The position numbers and the translations under genes were made by a program. Below, piece by piece: positions 8,053 to 15,188 of a DNA stretch of 36,284 nt. Under the pieces are notes generated by a model that was given only the letters and a program-made list of their open reading frames with translations, had not been told where the DNA came from and did no database searches. The stretch covers positions 1 through 36,284 of the forward strand of contig JAFAUH010000289.1 of the NCBI GenBank assembly GCA_019243445.1, written 5' to 3'. Origin of the DNA: Streptomycetaceae bacterium (GTDB lineage Bacteria > Actinomycetota > Actinomycetes > Streptomycetales > Streptomycetaceae). Every line of letters begins with the position of its first letter. Positions within the stretch are counted from its first letter, which is position 1.

Positions 8053-8844
8053 GTGTCTGCCGCGCCCGATGTAGCCGAAGCCTGCGCCGCCCCTCTGACG
8101 GACGGGCAGATACTCAGCGTGGGCGGGCAGAGGCTGAACGTACGGGTGAGCGCTCGCCGCACCAGGCTCGCCCTGACCGTCGAGCGGGACGGGACGGTCA
8201 CTTTGCACGCGCCCCACGACTGCACGACCGAGCGGGCCAAGGACTTCGTCCACCGGCACCGCCGCTGGATGGAGGGGAAACTCGCCCTGCGTGAGAGGCT
8301 GCGCCCCGTACACCCGACACGGCGGCTGGTCGACGGTGAGATCTTCCGCTATTTGGGACGGGCGTACCGTCTTCAGGTGCGGGATGTGCCCGGGGAGTCC
8401 GTGCGCCTGGTATGCGGCAGGCTGCAGTTGGACGCCGGGGCAGCGACCGATCCCCGCCGTGGCCGCCGGGAGATCACCGGCTGGTACCGGCGCGTCGGGC
8501 GGGAGTGGGCCCTTCGCAGGCTTCAGCCGTGGGCTGCCCGCCTCGACGTCGCCGCGCCACGTGTGGAGGTGCGGGACTTGGGGCTGCGCTGGGGCTCCTA
8601 CACCCCCGGAGGCGAAGAGCCAGGGCTCATGGCCCTGAACTGGGCGGTATTTCAATTGCCCGCGCACCTCGTCGACTATGTGATTGCGCATGAGCTGGCT
8701 CATATCACCGTCTCAGGGCACGGGCGGGAGTACTGGCGTGTGCTGCGCCGGGCGCTCCCCGAGTGCGAAGAGCGCAGGAACGATCTGGACGAGCTGGGGC
8801 GCAGGGTCTGGCTTGGCGAAGTCGAAGCTCAGCCGTGCGGCTGA
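8053..8844 (+). CDS. YgjP/DUF45-type zinc metallopeptidase, 263 aa
   Basis: The GTG at 8053 lies 5 nt after the hsdR stop, so the two genes form an operon. The C-terminal half holds the zinc-binding motif HELAH (in VIAHELAHI), followed by GREYWRVLRRALPE, and preceded by RWGSYTPGG and the LNWAVFQLP strand that characterise YgjP/DUF45 (SprT-like) proteins. The N-terminal half contains the family's beta-rich segment (VRVSARRTRLALTVERDG). No signal peptide is seen, so it is probably cytoplasmic. YgjP-family genes are commonly found next to type I restriction genes; their role there is not established and proteolytic control of the complex is a guess. Confidence 0.88.
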   Translation: MSAAPDVAEACAAPLTDGQILSVGGQRLNVRVSARRTRLALTVERDGTVTLHAPHDCTTERAKDFVHRHRRWMEGKLALRERLRPVHPTRRLVDGEIFRYLGRAYRLQVRDVPGESVRLVCGRLQLDAGAATDPRRGRREITGWYRRVGREWALRRLQPWAARLDVAAPRVEVRDLGLRWGSYTPGGEEPGLMALNWAVFQLPAHLVDYVIAHELAHITVSGHGREYWRVLRRALPECEERRNDLDELGRRVWLGEVEAQPCG

Positions 8845-8921
8845 CCGAGGCGATGCACGATCTGTTCGGCGCAGAAGATCTCGGGAGGATGGCGCATGCG
8901 CACCCGCAAAACCCCACCCAG

Positions 8922-8981
8922 GTCAAGAGCCCTTCACAGCAGGCTCCAGGATCGCCACGCACTCCACGTGATGCGTCATCG
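8922..8981 (-). repeat. 60-bp copy of the RNA-methyltransferase gene 3' end (left)
   Basis: This matches 10002-10061 at 58 of 60 positions and includes the terminal codons and stop of the methyltransferase gene (AVKGS, then stop). The homology begins one base beyond the stop. It looks like the left product of an insertion at that gene's 3' end. The rest of 8845-9178 holds no gene I can support. Confidence 0.9.
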
Positions 8982-9178
8982 CAATCATGTCGGCCTGGAC
9001 GGGATCGCGAAAACCAGCAGGTCAGACGGGGATTCCCGGCCTGTCATGCGTCCTCTCGGACGGCCAGAGCGTCACGGCGCCCGAAGCGCCCGCTCCCCAG
9101 AGCGCTGTCGGACCTGGCCCGCCCTTCGACAAAACGCCATCTTGTCGCACCTTCCCGTCAGAGGTGGGGCAGCTCCTT

Positions 9179-9622
9179 TCACAGAGGCAGGTCATCGGGC
9201 AGTACCCGGAATGCTTTGTACCGGCCGAGCGGGCGTACGGCGCGGAAGTCGCGACGGTCGAGGGTGAGGACAGCGTCGGTGTCGTAGTCGGCGGCAAGAG
9301 CTACGTTTACGGCATCCGCCAGATCCAGGTGGAGGCCGTGGTAGCGGGCACGCACCGACTGGGCGACCTCCAGATGCTCTTCCGTGACTTCGGGGACGAC
9401 GACACGGCCGCGACGCATCCAGTGCCGGATGTCATCGACCGCGCTGAGCGCCGCTTCCCGGCCGAGTTCACGGGTGGCGACATGGTCGATCTCAGCGAGC
9501 AGCAGAGGCGACATCACCAGCAGACCCGCGGCCATGATCGCTTCGTTTGTAGCCTGATGCTCCGGGTGGGTCGAATCGAGCGCTGCCAAGAGTCCGGACG
9601 TGTCCGCGATGACGATGATCAC
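9179..9622 (-). CDS. vapC: PIN-domain toxin, VapC family, 147 aa
   Basis: VapC toxins are Mg2+-dependent ribonucleases that usually cleave tRNA or rRNA. The PIN acidic residues are recognisable: Asp in IADTSGLLAALD near the start, Glu in LLAEIDHVATRE, Asp in LDLADAVNVALA, and a final Asp in LTLDRRDF. The length is typical. The start at 9622 overlaps the antitoxin stop by 4 bp, the normal antitoxin-first order. The pair sits between two copies of the methyltransferase 3' end, suggesting acquisition as a unit. Confidence 0.9.
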   Translation of the reverse strand: MIIVIADTSGLLAALDSTHPEHQATNEAIMAAGLLVMSPLLLAEIDHVATRELGREAALSAVDDIRHWMRRGRVVVPEVTEEHLEVAQSVRARYHGLHLDLADAVNVALAADYDTDAVLTLDRRDFRAVRPLGRYKAFRVLPDDLPL

Positions 9623-9879
9623 GCGGCGGATCCGGTCTCGGCCTCGCGGCGAACAGCGTCAGCGACGGCGTCGCGCACGTCACGCTTCGTAGGTGTGCGG
9701 CCGGATCCCTCGAAGGTACGGGAGAAGAGGGGCTCATCCCAGACACGGTTGGCCATGGCCGCGAGGTGGATGCCCTGGCGGATGATCTCTGCCTCACTGA
9801 TACCCCGCCGCTTGGCCGCTTCCTTGATGATGGCGAGGTCTTCCGGGTCGGCATAGACATTGGTCCGCTTCATAGCCAT
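9619..9879 (-). CDS. vapB: VapB-type antitoxin, ribbon-helix-helix family, 86 aa
   Basis: The N-terminus MKRTNVYADPEDLAIIKEAA followed by RGISEAEIIRQGI is a CopG/Arc-type ribbon-helix-helix DNA-binding domain. The C-terminal tail is the likely toxin-binding part. The start may be the ATG at 9879 or the one two codons later; the second would place MKRT first. In such pairs the antitoxin, alone or with the toxin, represses its own promoter, here in the 120 bp between 9880 and the repeat at 10002. Confidence 0.88.
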   Translation of the reverse strand: MAMKRTNVYADPEDLAIIKEAAKRRGISEAEIIRQGIHLAAMANRVWDEPLFSRTFEGSGRTPTKRDVRDAVADAVRREAETGSAA

Positions 9880-10001
9880 GTACCAAGTTTAGCGTATGTG
9901 CCATTTTGATGTATGTCGTGTTCAAGTCCTCCCCCGCCGCCACCTCTACGACGAGGCCACCACATGCCGAAAGGCACGGAAAGACTTATCATCGTCGGTC
10001 T

Positions 10002-10061
10002 GTCAGGAGCCCTTCACAGCAGGCTCAAGGATCGCCACGCACTCCACGTGATGCGTCATCG
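10002..10061 (-). repeat. 60-bp repeat at the methyltransferase 3' end (right)
   Basis: This is the resident copy, forming the last codons of the methyltransferase gene. It matches 8922-8981 with two mismatches. The two copies directly flank a segment of about 1.0 kb carrying vapBC, as attachment-site repeats flank an integrated element. No integrase lies between them. Confidence 0.9.
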
Positions 10062-11361
10062 GGAAGAGGTCGAACGCCCGCAGCGATACAGGGCGGTAGC
10101 CCGCCTTTCCGAAGTAGGACAGATCGCGGGCGAGTGCCGCCGGGTCGCAGGCGACGTAGGCGATGGCACGGGCGCCGAGGCCGGCAAGGTGGGCGACCAC
10201 TGTTCCACCCGCGCCCGTACGGGGCGGATCGAGGACGATCAGGTCGGTCTCGGTGACTCCGGTACGGGGCAACACCCGCTCCACTGTGCCGTGTTCGATA
10301 CGGACCCGGTCGAGGTCGGCGAGGTTGTGCCGGGCATCCGCGACCGCGCGCTTCGCCGACTCGATGCCGAGTACGGCGCCGCGCTCCCCCACCCGGTCGG
10401 CGAGCGCACCCGCGAAGAGGCCGACGCCGCAGTACAGATCGAGCGCCGTCTCGCCCGGCCTCGGCGTGAGCCCTTCGAGCACCGCATCAACCAGCAGATC
10501 CGCAGCCTGGTGATGGACCTGCCAGAAACCGCCGGAGCCGACCCGCCAGGTGCGGCCCGCCGCACGCTCCCGTACGAAGTCGCGGCCGTGCACCCGGTGC
10601 GCTCCACCCTGGTCGTCGATCCGCAACACCGAGACCGGCCGGTCGAGTTCGATGAGCGGCAGCCTGGCACCCGGATCGGGAGTGATGATCACTTGGCGGT
10701 CGGAGGAGCCGGTGGACGCGATGGCCTCGATCGCGGTGATCGACGGCCAGCTGCGTTTCTCGATGCCCAGCTCGCTGACACCGGGCGCGGCGATCAGGCA
10801 GTGGTCGATCGGTTCGACCTCGTGCGAACGATGACGGCGCAGCCCCGCGCGTCCCTCGGCGTCGACGGCGTACTGCACCCGCGTGCGCCACGCCGGAACC
10901 TGACCCCGGGGCACCTTGTCGCCGGGGGCGGGTTCGACTGTGCCGTCCCACCCGGCCTCCTGCGCAGTGAGCCCGGCGAGGCGGGCGAGCTGCTCGGTGA
11001 TCACAGCAGCCTTCAACCGCCGCTGAGCGCCAGGTGCGGTGTGCTGCCAGTCGCAGCCGCCGCATTTGCCCGGCCCGGAGAACGGGCAGGGCGCGGCAAT
11101 CCGGTCGGTGGAGGCGTCGAGTACCTCGACCGCGTCGGCGCGCAGGAAGCGGGAGTCCTCGTCACCCTCCGTGATCTTGGCCCGGACTCGTTCGCCGGGC
11201 AGTGCGTGCCGGACGAAGAGCACCCGCCCCTCATGGCGTGCGATGCAGTGCCCGCCGTGCGCCACCGGGCCGACCTCGACCTCATAGAGCTCGCCGACGA
11301 GCGAGGCGGCCGTGGAGTCGGTCCGGTCCTTCGTACGGTTCGTACGGGTGCGGTTCTTCAC
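10003..11361 (-). CDS. TRAM-domain RNA (uracil-5) methyltransferase, RlmD/TrmA family, 452 aa
   Basis: It transfers a methyl group from S-adenosylmethionine to C5 of uridine in rRNA or tRNA. The N-terminal TRAM RNA-binding domain (VGPVAHGGHCIARHEGRVLF) is followed by a Fe-S-type Cys cluster (C-x7-C-x2-C in CPFSGPGKCGGCDW), the SAM motif DLYCGVGLFAGALADRVG, DPPRTGAGG and the catalytic Cys in YVACDPAALARDL. I chose the GTG at 11361, preceded by CAGGAG; an upstream TTG at 11415 would add 18 poorly conserved residues. Which nucleotide is modified cannot be told from sequence. The last 60 bp of the gene are duplicated at 8922-8981. Confidence 0.88.
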   Translation of the reverse strand: MKNRTRTNRTKDRTDSTAASLVGELYEVEVGPVAHGGHCIARHEGRVLFVRHALPGERVRAKITEGDEDSRFLRADAVEVLDASTDRIAAPCPFSGPGKCGGCDWQHTAPGAQRRLKAAVITEQLARLAGLTAQEAGWDGTVEPAPGDKVPRGQVPAWRTRVQYAVDAEGRAGLRRHRSHEVEPIDHCLIAAPGVSELGIEKRSWPSITAIEAIASTGSSDRQVIITPDPGARLPLIELDRPVSVLRIDDQGGAHRVHGRDFVRERAAGRTWRVGSGGFWQVHHQAADLLVDAVLEGLTPRPGETALDLYCGVGLFAGALADRVGERGAVLGIESAKRAVADARHNLADLDRVRIEHGTVERVLPRTGVTETDLIVLDPPRTGAGGTVVAHLAGLGARAIAYVACDPAALARDLSYFGKAGYRPVSLRAFDLFPMTHHVECVAILEPAVKGS

Positions 11362-11435
11362 GTCGGGCGGACTCCTGAGCTGGATGGTGGATTGGGCGGT
11401 GGGCTGGACGGGCAACAGCCCTTCAGTCTACGTCG

Positions 11436-11474
11436 CGGTCCGGTACGGAGAAATACGGTCCGGTACGGAGAAAT
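11436..11474. repeat. 20-bp tandem direct repeat upstream of the trkA pair
   Basis: The unit CGGTCCGGTACGGAGAAATA occurs at 11436-11455 and again, without its last base, at 11456-11474. It lies in the gap between the divergent methyltransferase and trkA genes and may be an operator or part of the promoters. Confidence 0.8.
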
Positions 11475-11484
11475 TTTGAGGTTT

Positions 11485-11518
11485 GCTTGCACCGACAGAC
11501 CGCTTGCACCAACAGACC
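11485..11518. repeat. 17-bp tandem direct repeat upstream of the trkA pair
   Basis: GCTTGCACCRACAGACC occurs at 11485-11501 and 11502-11518 with one mismatch, 11 bp after the 20-bp repeats. Two different tandem repeats side by side in a 321-bp divergent gap suggest regulatory binding sites; the binding protein is unknown. Confidence 0.8.
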
Positions 11519-11682
11519 GAGAGCTGCCACGAGCCCCGGCAAGGGAGGCGAATCGTGCACGGCTTTGCAGGCAGGTTCCCGGTCGGCAGGCTACGCGTGT
11601 AGCTTTGGCCGCGGTCTGAGATTCTTAAAGGGCCTGAGATCAGCTGGATCTGCAGGAATCTGCCGGAAGGACAGGCGACAGC

Positions 11683-12351
11683 GTGCACGTCGTAATCATG
11701 GGCTGCGGGAGAGTGGGATCGACTCTCGCGCACTCCTTGGAGCAAAAGGGTCATACGGTCGCTGTGGTCGACCAGGACCCGACGGCGTTCCGCCGTCTCG
11801 GGGCTGGGTTCTCCGGACGCCGTGTGACCGGAGTCGGTTATGACCAGGACACCTTGCGCGAGGCCGGCATCGAGGAAGCGGGCGCATTCGCCGCAGTGAG
11901 CAGCGGCGACAACTCCAACATCATCGCGGCTCGGGTAGCCCGGGAAATGTTCGGCGTGGAGAATGTGGCGGCCCGCATCTACGATCCGCGCCGCGCCGAG
12001 GTCTACCAGCGACTCGGCATTCCCACCGTGGCGACAGTGCGGTGGACCGCCGACCAGATGCTGCGCCGTTTGCTGCCTTCGGGCGCCGAACCGCTGTGGC
12101 GGGACCCGAGCGGCGGAGTGCAGTTGGCCGAAGTGTCGACCTCCACTGCATGGGTTGGCCAGCGAATCAGCAAGCTGCAGACCGAGACGGGCGTACGTGT
12201 GGCTTTCCTCACTCGATTGGGCGAAGCAATGCTGCCGGCGTCGGACACGGTGCTGCAGGAGGGCGACCTCGTGCACGTGATGATGCGCACCAATGAGGTC
12301 GAGAAGGTCGAAGCGGCCTTCGCCAAAGGGCCCGAGGAGGCTCACACATGA
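11683..12351 (+). CDS. ceoB: TrkA-family K+ regulatory protein (first RCK protein), 222 aa
   Basis: This is a cytoplasmic RCK subunit that binds NAD(H) or nucleotide and gates a K+ channel or transporter. The N-terminal Rossmann motif is MGCGRVGSTLA (GxGxxG), with an acidic residue ending the second strand (VAVVDQD). The C-terminal RCK_C part includes TGVRVAFLTRLGEAMLPASD. The GTG at 11683 follows GGAAGGA. The stop overlaps the next start (ATGA), so the pair is coupled, as in actinobacterial ceoB-ceoC. No membrane partner such as TrkH lies beside it. Confidence 0.9.
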   Translation: MHVVIMGCGRVGSTLAHSLEQKGHTVAVVDQDPTAFRRLGAGFSGRRVTGVGYDQDTLREAGIEEAGAFAAVSSGDNSNIIAARVAREMFGVENVAARIYDPRRAEVYQRLGIPTVATVRWTADQMLRRLLPSGAEPLWRDPSGGVQLAEVSTSTAWVGQRISKLQTETGVRVAFLTRLGEAMLPASDTVLQEGDLVHVMMRTNEVEKVEAAFAKGPEEAHT

Positions 12352-13025
12352 GGGTCGCTATAGCGGGAGCGGGCGCGGTTGGCCGGTCCATCGCGGGTGA
12401 GCTGCTGGAGAACGGGCATGAAGTCCTGCTCATCGACAAGAACCCGGGATCCATCTCGGTGGAACGGGTTCCGCAGGCGGAGTGGCTGCTTGCCGACGCG
12501 TGCGAGATCACCTCGCTGGACGAGGCGGCGCTGCACCGCTGCAACGTGGTCATCGCGGCGACCGGTGACGACAAGGTGAACTTGGTCGTCTCGCTGCTCG
12601 CCAAGACCGAGTACGGGGTGCCGCGAGTCGTCGCCCGCGTCAACAACCCGAAGAATGAATGGCTGTTCACCGAGGCCTGGGGTGTGGACGTCGCCGTCTC
12701 CACGCCGCGGCTGATGTCGGCCCTGGTCGAGGAGGCGGTCAGCGTCGGCGACCTGGTGCGGCTGATGCGATTCAGCCAGGGCGACGCCAACCTCGTCGAG
12801 CTGACCCTGCCGCCGGAGGCGGCGCTGGTCGGCACACGAGTGGGAGACGTCGCGTGGCCCACCGATACCTCTTTGGTGACGATCATCCGTGGCCAGCGGG
12901 TGCTCACCCCGTCGAAGGACGACGCGTTGGAGGCGGGCGACGAGATGCTGTTCGTGGCCGCGCAGGATCGGGAGGAGCAGTTGGAGGAGCTGTTGTCGGT
13001 GACGCGCGAGGACGCCGGAAGCTGA
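12348..13025 (+). CDS. ceoC: TrkA-family K+ regulatory protein (second RCK protein), 225 aa
   Basis: The N-terminus MRVAIAGAGAVGRSIAGELL is an RCK_N Rossmann fold (GxGxxG) with VLLIDKNP at the second strand; RCK_C follows (VGDVAWPTDTSLVTIIRGQR, EMLFVAAQ). A GAGGAGG ribosome-binding site lies inside the end of the first gene. Residues MRFSQGDANLVELTLP link the two halves. It probably forms a hetero-complex with the preceding protein. Name by analogy with mycobacterial ceoC. Confidence 0.9.
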   Translation: MRVAIAGAGAVGRSIAGELLENGHEVLLIDKNPGSISVERVPQAEWLLADACEITSLDEAALHRCNVVIAATGDDKVNLVVSLLAKTEYGVPRVVARVNNPKNEWLFTEAWGVDVAVSTPRLMSALVEEAVSVGDLVRLMRFSQGDANLVELTLPPEAALVGTRVGDVAWPTDTSLVTIIRGQRVLTPSKDDALEAGDEMLFVAAQDREEQLEELLSVTREDAGS

Positions 13026-13044
13026 GCCGCGCCGACTGCATTAC

Positions 13045-13071
13045 GAGGGTCCGGGCCATGCCCGGGCCCTC
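13045..13071. terminator. bidirectional hairpin between convergent genes
   Basis: GAGGGTCCGGGC (13045-13056) pairs with GCCCGGGCCCTC (13060-13071), 12 bp with one G-T pair and a 3-nt loop, between the ceoC stop and the end of the minus-strand DUF3159 gene. Confidence 0.8.
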
Positions 13072-13083
13072 CGCGTTATGGCG

Positions 13084-13860
13084 TCATCGCACCGAAGCTT
13101 CGCCGGTTGCTTCGCGCTCGGCCTGCTCCGCCGCCTCGGTGGTCTCTGCCGCCTCTGCCGCCTCTGCCGCCTCCATCTCGGCGATCACATCGATCGGCGG
13201 CGGCGCCTTGGCAAGGAAGATCCACGTCAGATAGACCGCGAGCAGGAACGGCGGGATACCGAGGGCGATCTTGACCCAGCCGAGCTGCATCGCGCTGCCC
13301 CACCAGTAGAGGGGGAAGAGGATCGCCGACTTGGCAAGCAGGATGATGCCCCACGCCCAGGTGGATTTGGTGTAGGCGCGGAAGCGGCCCGGGTTGCGGG
13401 TACGCCAGGACAGGTTCTCCCGCAGGATCGGGCCGAGCAGCACACCAATCAGCGGATAGCGCAACAACGCGGAGATGAGGTACGCCACAGCGAGGCCGAG
13501 GGTGTAGAGCATGCCCGGCAGATAGAAGTTTTTGGCGTTGCCGGAGAGCATCGCGAAGAACGCGCCGAAAGCGACGCCGAACACTCCGCTGAAGGCGTGT
13601 TTGAGCGTTTCCTTACGGACGAGCCGTGCGATTGCCAGTACCAGGCTCAGCCCCAGGGCCGCCAGCGCCGAGACAGTGATCGAGTGCTGAATGGTGAAGA
13701 TGAGGACGAAGACCAAGCCCGGCACGGTCGTGTCGACCATGCCGCGCATACCGCCGAACGCTTCGAGGAGCGCCGCATCAGCTGCTGCCTTCGCCGCAGT
13801 TGCCTCGTCGCCCGCTGCCTGATCGGTCCGCTGATCGGTCCGCTTGTGGGTGCCCAACAC
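13084..13860 (-). CDS. DUF3159-family membrane protein, 258 aa
   Basis: An Ala-rich N-terminus is followed by several hydrophobic segments (VPGLVFVLIFTI, ALAALGLSLVLAIARLV, FGAFFAMLSG, LYTLGLAVAYLISALL, WGIILLAKSAILFPLYWWG, IPPFLLAVYLTWIFLA), about five to six membrane helices. The FRAYTKSTWAWG and WVKIALGIPPF regions fit the actinobacterial DUF3159 family. The GTG start lies 3 nt after the stop of the OB-fold gene, so the two are co-transcribed. The C-terminal tail is an imperfect Ala-Glu repeat (AAEAAEAAETTEAAEQAE) encoded by a short tandem DNA repeat near 13145-13175. Function is unknown. Confidence 0.8.
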   Translation of the reverse strand: MLGTHKRTDQRTDQAAGDEATAAKAAADAALLEAFGGMRGMVDTTVPGLVFVLIFTIQHSITVSALAALGLSLVLAIARLVRKETLKHAFSGVFGVAFGAFFAMLSGNAKNFYLPGMLYTLGLAVAYLISALLRYPLIGVLLGPILRENLSWRTRNPGRFRAYTKSTWAWGIILLAKSAILFPLYWWGSAMQLGWVKIALGIPPFLLAVYLTWIFLAKAPPPIDVIAEMEAAEAAEAAETTEAAEQAEREATGEASVR

Positions 13861-13863
13861 CGG

Positions 13864-14262
13864 CTACTCCTGTCCGACGGGACGCAGTTCGTACTTGGGG
13901 TTGAACAGCACCGGGCGGCCACGGTTCACCGAGACCCGACCCGATGCGATGATCTTGCGCCCCGGTTCGATGCCCGCGATGCTGCGGCGGCCGAGCCACA
14001 CGACGTCGAGTGCGGCCGATCCGTCGAACAGCTGCGCCTCGAGGGCCGGCACGCCGGCCCTCGGTCGAAGCGTAACTGTGCGCAGTGTTCCAGTGACGGT
14101 CACCACCTCGCGGTCGTGGCACTGCCCTATCGGTGTACAGCCGACTGCCGCCGTGTCCTGCTGCAGCTCTTGTGACTCCAACTCCTCCTGTGTGGAGGAG
14201 AAGCGGTTCAGCATCCGGCGGAAACGTCCGGCCGGTCGATCCGAACGGGTGGCACCACTCAT
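13864..14262 (-). CDS. OB-fold nucleic-acid-binding protein, 132 aa
   Basis: A short basic N-terminus is followed by an OB-type beta barrel: EVVTVTGTLRTVTLRP, then LEAQLFDGSAALDVVWLGRR and GRKIIASGRVSVNRGRPVLFNP. This pattern occurs in tRNA-synthetase-type and RecG-type OB domains, so single-stranded nucleic acid binding is likely. It lies between kdpE and the DUF3159 gene on the same strand. No catalytic motif is seen and its exact role is unknown. Confidence 0.8.
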   Translation of the reverse strand: MSGATRSDRPAGRFRRMLNRFSSTQEELESQELQQDTAAVGCTPIGQCHDREVVTVTGTLRTVTLRPRAGVPALEAQLFDGSAALDVVWLGRRSIAGIEPGRKIIASGRVSVNRGRPVLFNPKYELRPVGQE

Positions 14263-14345
14263 ACCGGCAGACTACCGGTCGAGAACCGGATTCCGGCGCC
14301 GCTGGTAGGTCACGGATTCGCTTCCCGCCCGCTCCCGTGCGCCGC

Positions 14346-15182
14346 TCACGGTTCGAAGCGGTAGCCCATGCCGGGCTCGGTGATGAAATGCCGGGGGTGG
14401 GCCGGGTCGGCCTCGAGCTTGCGGCGCAGCTGCGCCATATAGACACGCAGGTAGTTGGTCTCCCTCCCGTATGCGGGCCCCCAGACCTCCTGCAGCAGCT
14501 GCTTTTGGCTGATCAGTCGGCCGGTGTTGCGTACCAGCACTTCGAGCAAGTGCCATTCGGTCGGGGTGAGGCGTACATCCTTACCGTCCCGGTTGACCTT
14601 CTTGGCTGCCAGGTCGACGGTGAACGAGCCGGTCTCGATCAACACCGCCTCGTCCTCGTCACTGCCCGGCGCGGCTCTGCGGACGGCGGCGCGCAGCCGG
14701 GCGAGTAGTTCGTCCATGCCGAAAGGCTTGGTGACGTAGTCGTCGGCTCCGGCGTCGAGCGCCTCGACCTTCTCGTCGGACGCCTGGCGGGCGGAGAGCA
14801 CGATGATCGGCACGCGGGTCCATCCGCGCAGGCCCTTGATCACTTCAGCGCCGTCCATGTCGGGCAGGCCGAGATCGAGAAGGACCACGTCAGGATGGCA
14901 GGCGGCGGCGAGCTGGAGCGCGGTGGCGCCGTCGGAAGCAGCGTCCACCTCGTATTTGCGGGCGCGCAGGTTGATCACGAGGGCACGGACGATCTGCGGC
15001 TCGTCATCCACCACGAGCACTCTGATGGCTCGCTGCGGCAGAGGGTATCTCTCGCCGGAGGCAGGGGGAGGCTGATGTAGCGGGCGGGAGTGGCCCCCGG
15101 ATGGTTCCGGCATGAGACCTGCCTTTCGCGTCATGAAGTCGTTCATGAGGTGGTTCATGGGCTCGTTCATGAGGTGGTTCAT
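14346..15182 (-). CDS. kdpE: response regulator KdpE, up to 278 aa
   Basis: It is an OmpR/PhoB-type regulator that activates the kdp genes after phosphorylation by KdpD. In the longest reading the receiver domain begins at RVLVVDDEPQ, with acidic D59 and D60, phospho-acceptor D103 (LLDLGLPDMDG) and K152 (VTKPFG). A winged-helix DNA-binding domain follows (VRLTPTEWHLLEVLVRN, GRETNYLRVYMAQLRRKLE, ITEPGMGYRF). The first ATG overlaps the kdpD stop (ATGA, 15179-15182). A 12-bp repeat then supplies further in-frame ATGs at codons 5, 9, 13 and 17, and another at codon 24 follows AAGGCAGG. The extra N-terminal residues before the receiver domain are unusual, and the true start could be any of these. 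Confidence 0.93.
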   Translation of the reverse strand: MNHLMNEPMNHLMNDFMTRKAGLMPEPSGGHSRPLHQPPPASGERYPLPQRAIRVLVVDDEPQIVRALVINLRARKYEVDAASDGATALQLAAACHPDVVLLDLGLPDMDGAEVIKGLRGWTRVPIIVLSARQASDEKVEALDAGADDYVTKPFGMDELLARLRAAVRRAAPGSDEDEAVLIETGSFTVDLAAKKVNRDGKDVRLTPTEWHLLEVLVRNTGRLISQKQLLQEVWGPAYGRETNYLRVYMAQLRRKLEADPAHPRHFITEPGMGYRFEP

Positions 15183-15188
15183 GAGGTG
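15129..15188. repeat. 12-bp tandem repeat across the kdpD/kdpE junction
   Basis: Five 12-bp units resembling GTTCATGAGGTG (plus-strand reading) run from 15129 to 15188; three are identical, at 15141, 15165 and 15177. On the minus strand each gives the codon set CACCTCATGAAC or a variant, producing an in-frame ATG every four codons at the start of kdpE. The array also covers the kdpD stop. Confidence 0.88.

Noticed and set aside
9127-9147. CGACAA/TTGTCG hairpin downstream of vapC
   Set aside because: The stem is only 6 bp and weak; it could be chance, so it is not listed as a terminator.
8896-9267. 123-codon plus-strand frame between ygjP and vapC
   Set aside because: It crosses the repeated methyltransferase end and overlaps vapC; it is Arg-rich with no strong ribosome-binding site.
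9880-10002. tRNA gene as integration target
   Set aside because: No cloverleaf or CCA end is seen; the duplicated sequence is a protein-gene 3' end.
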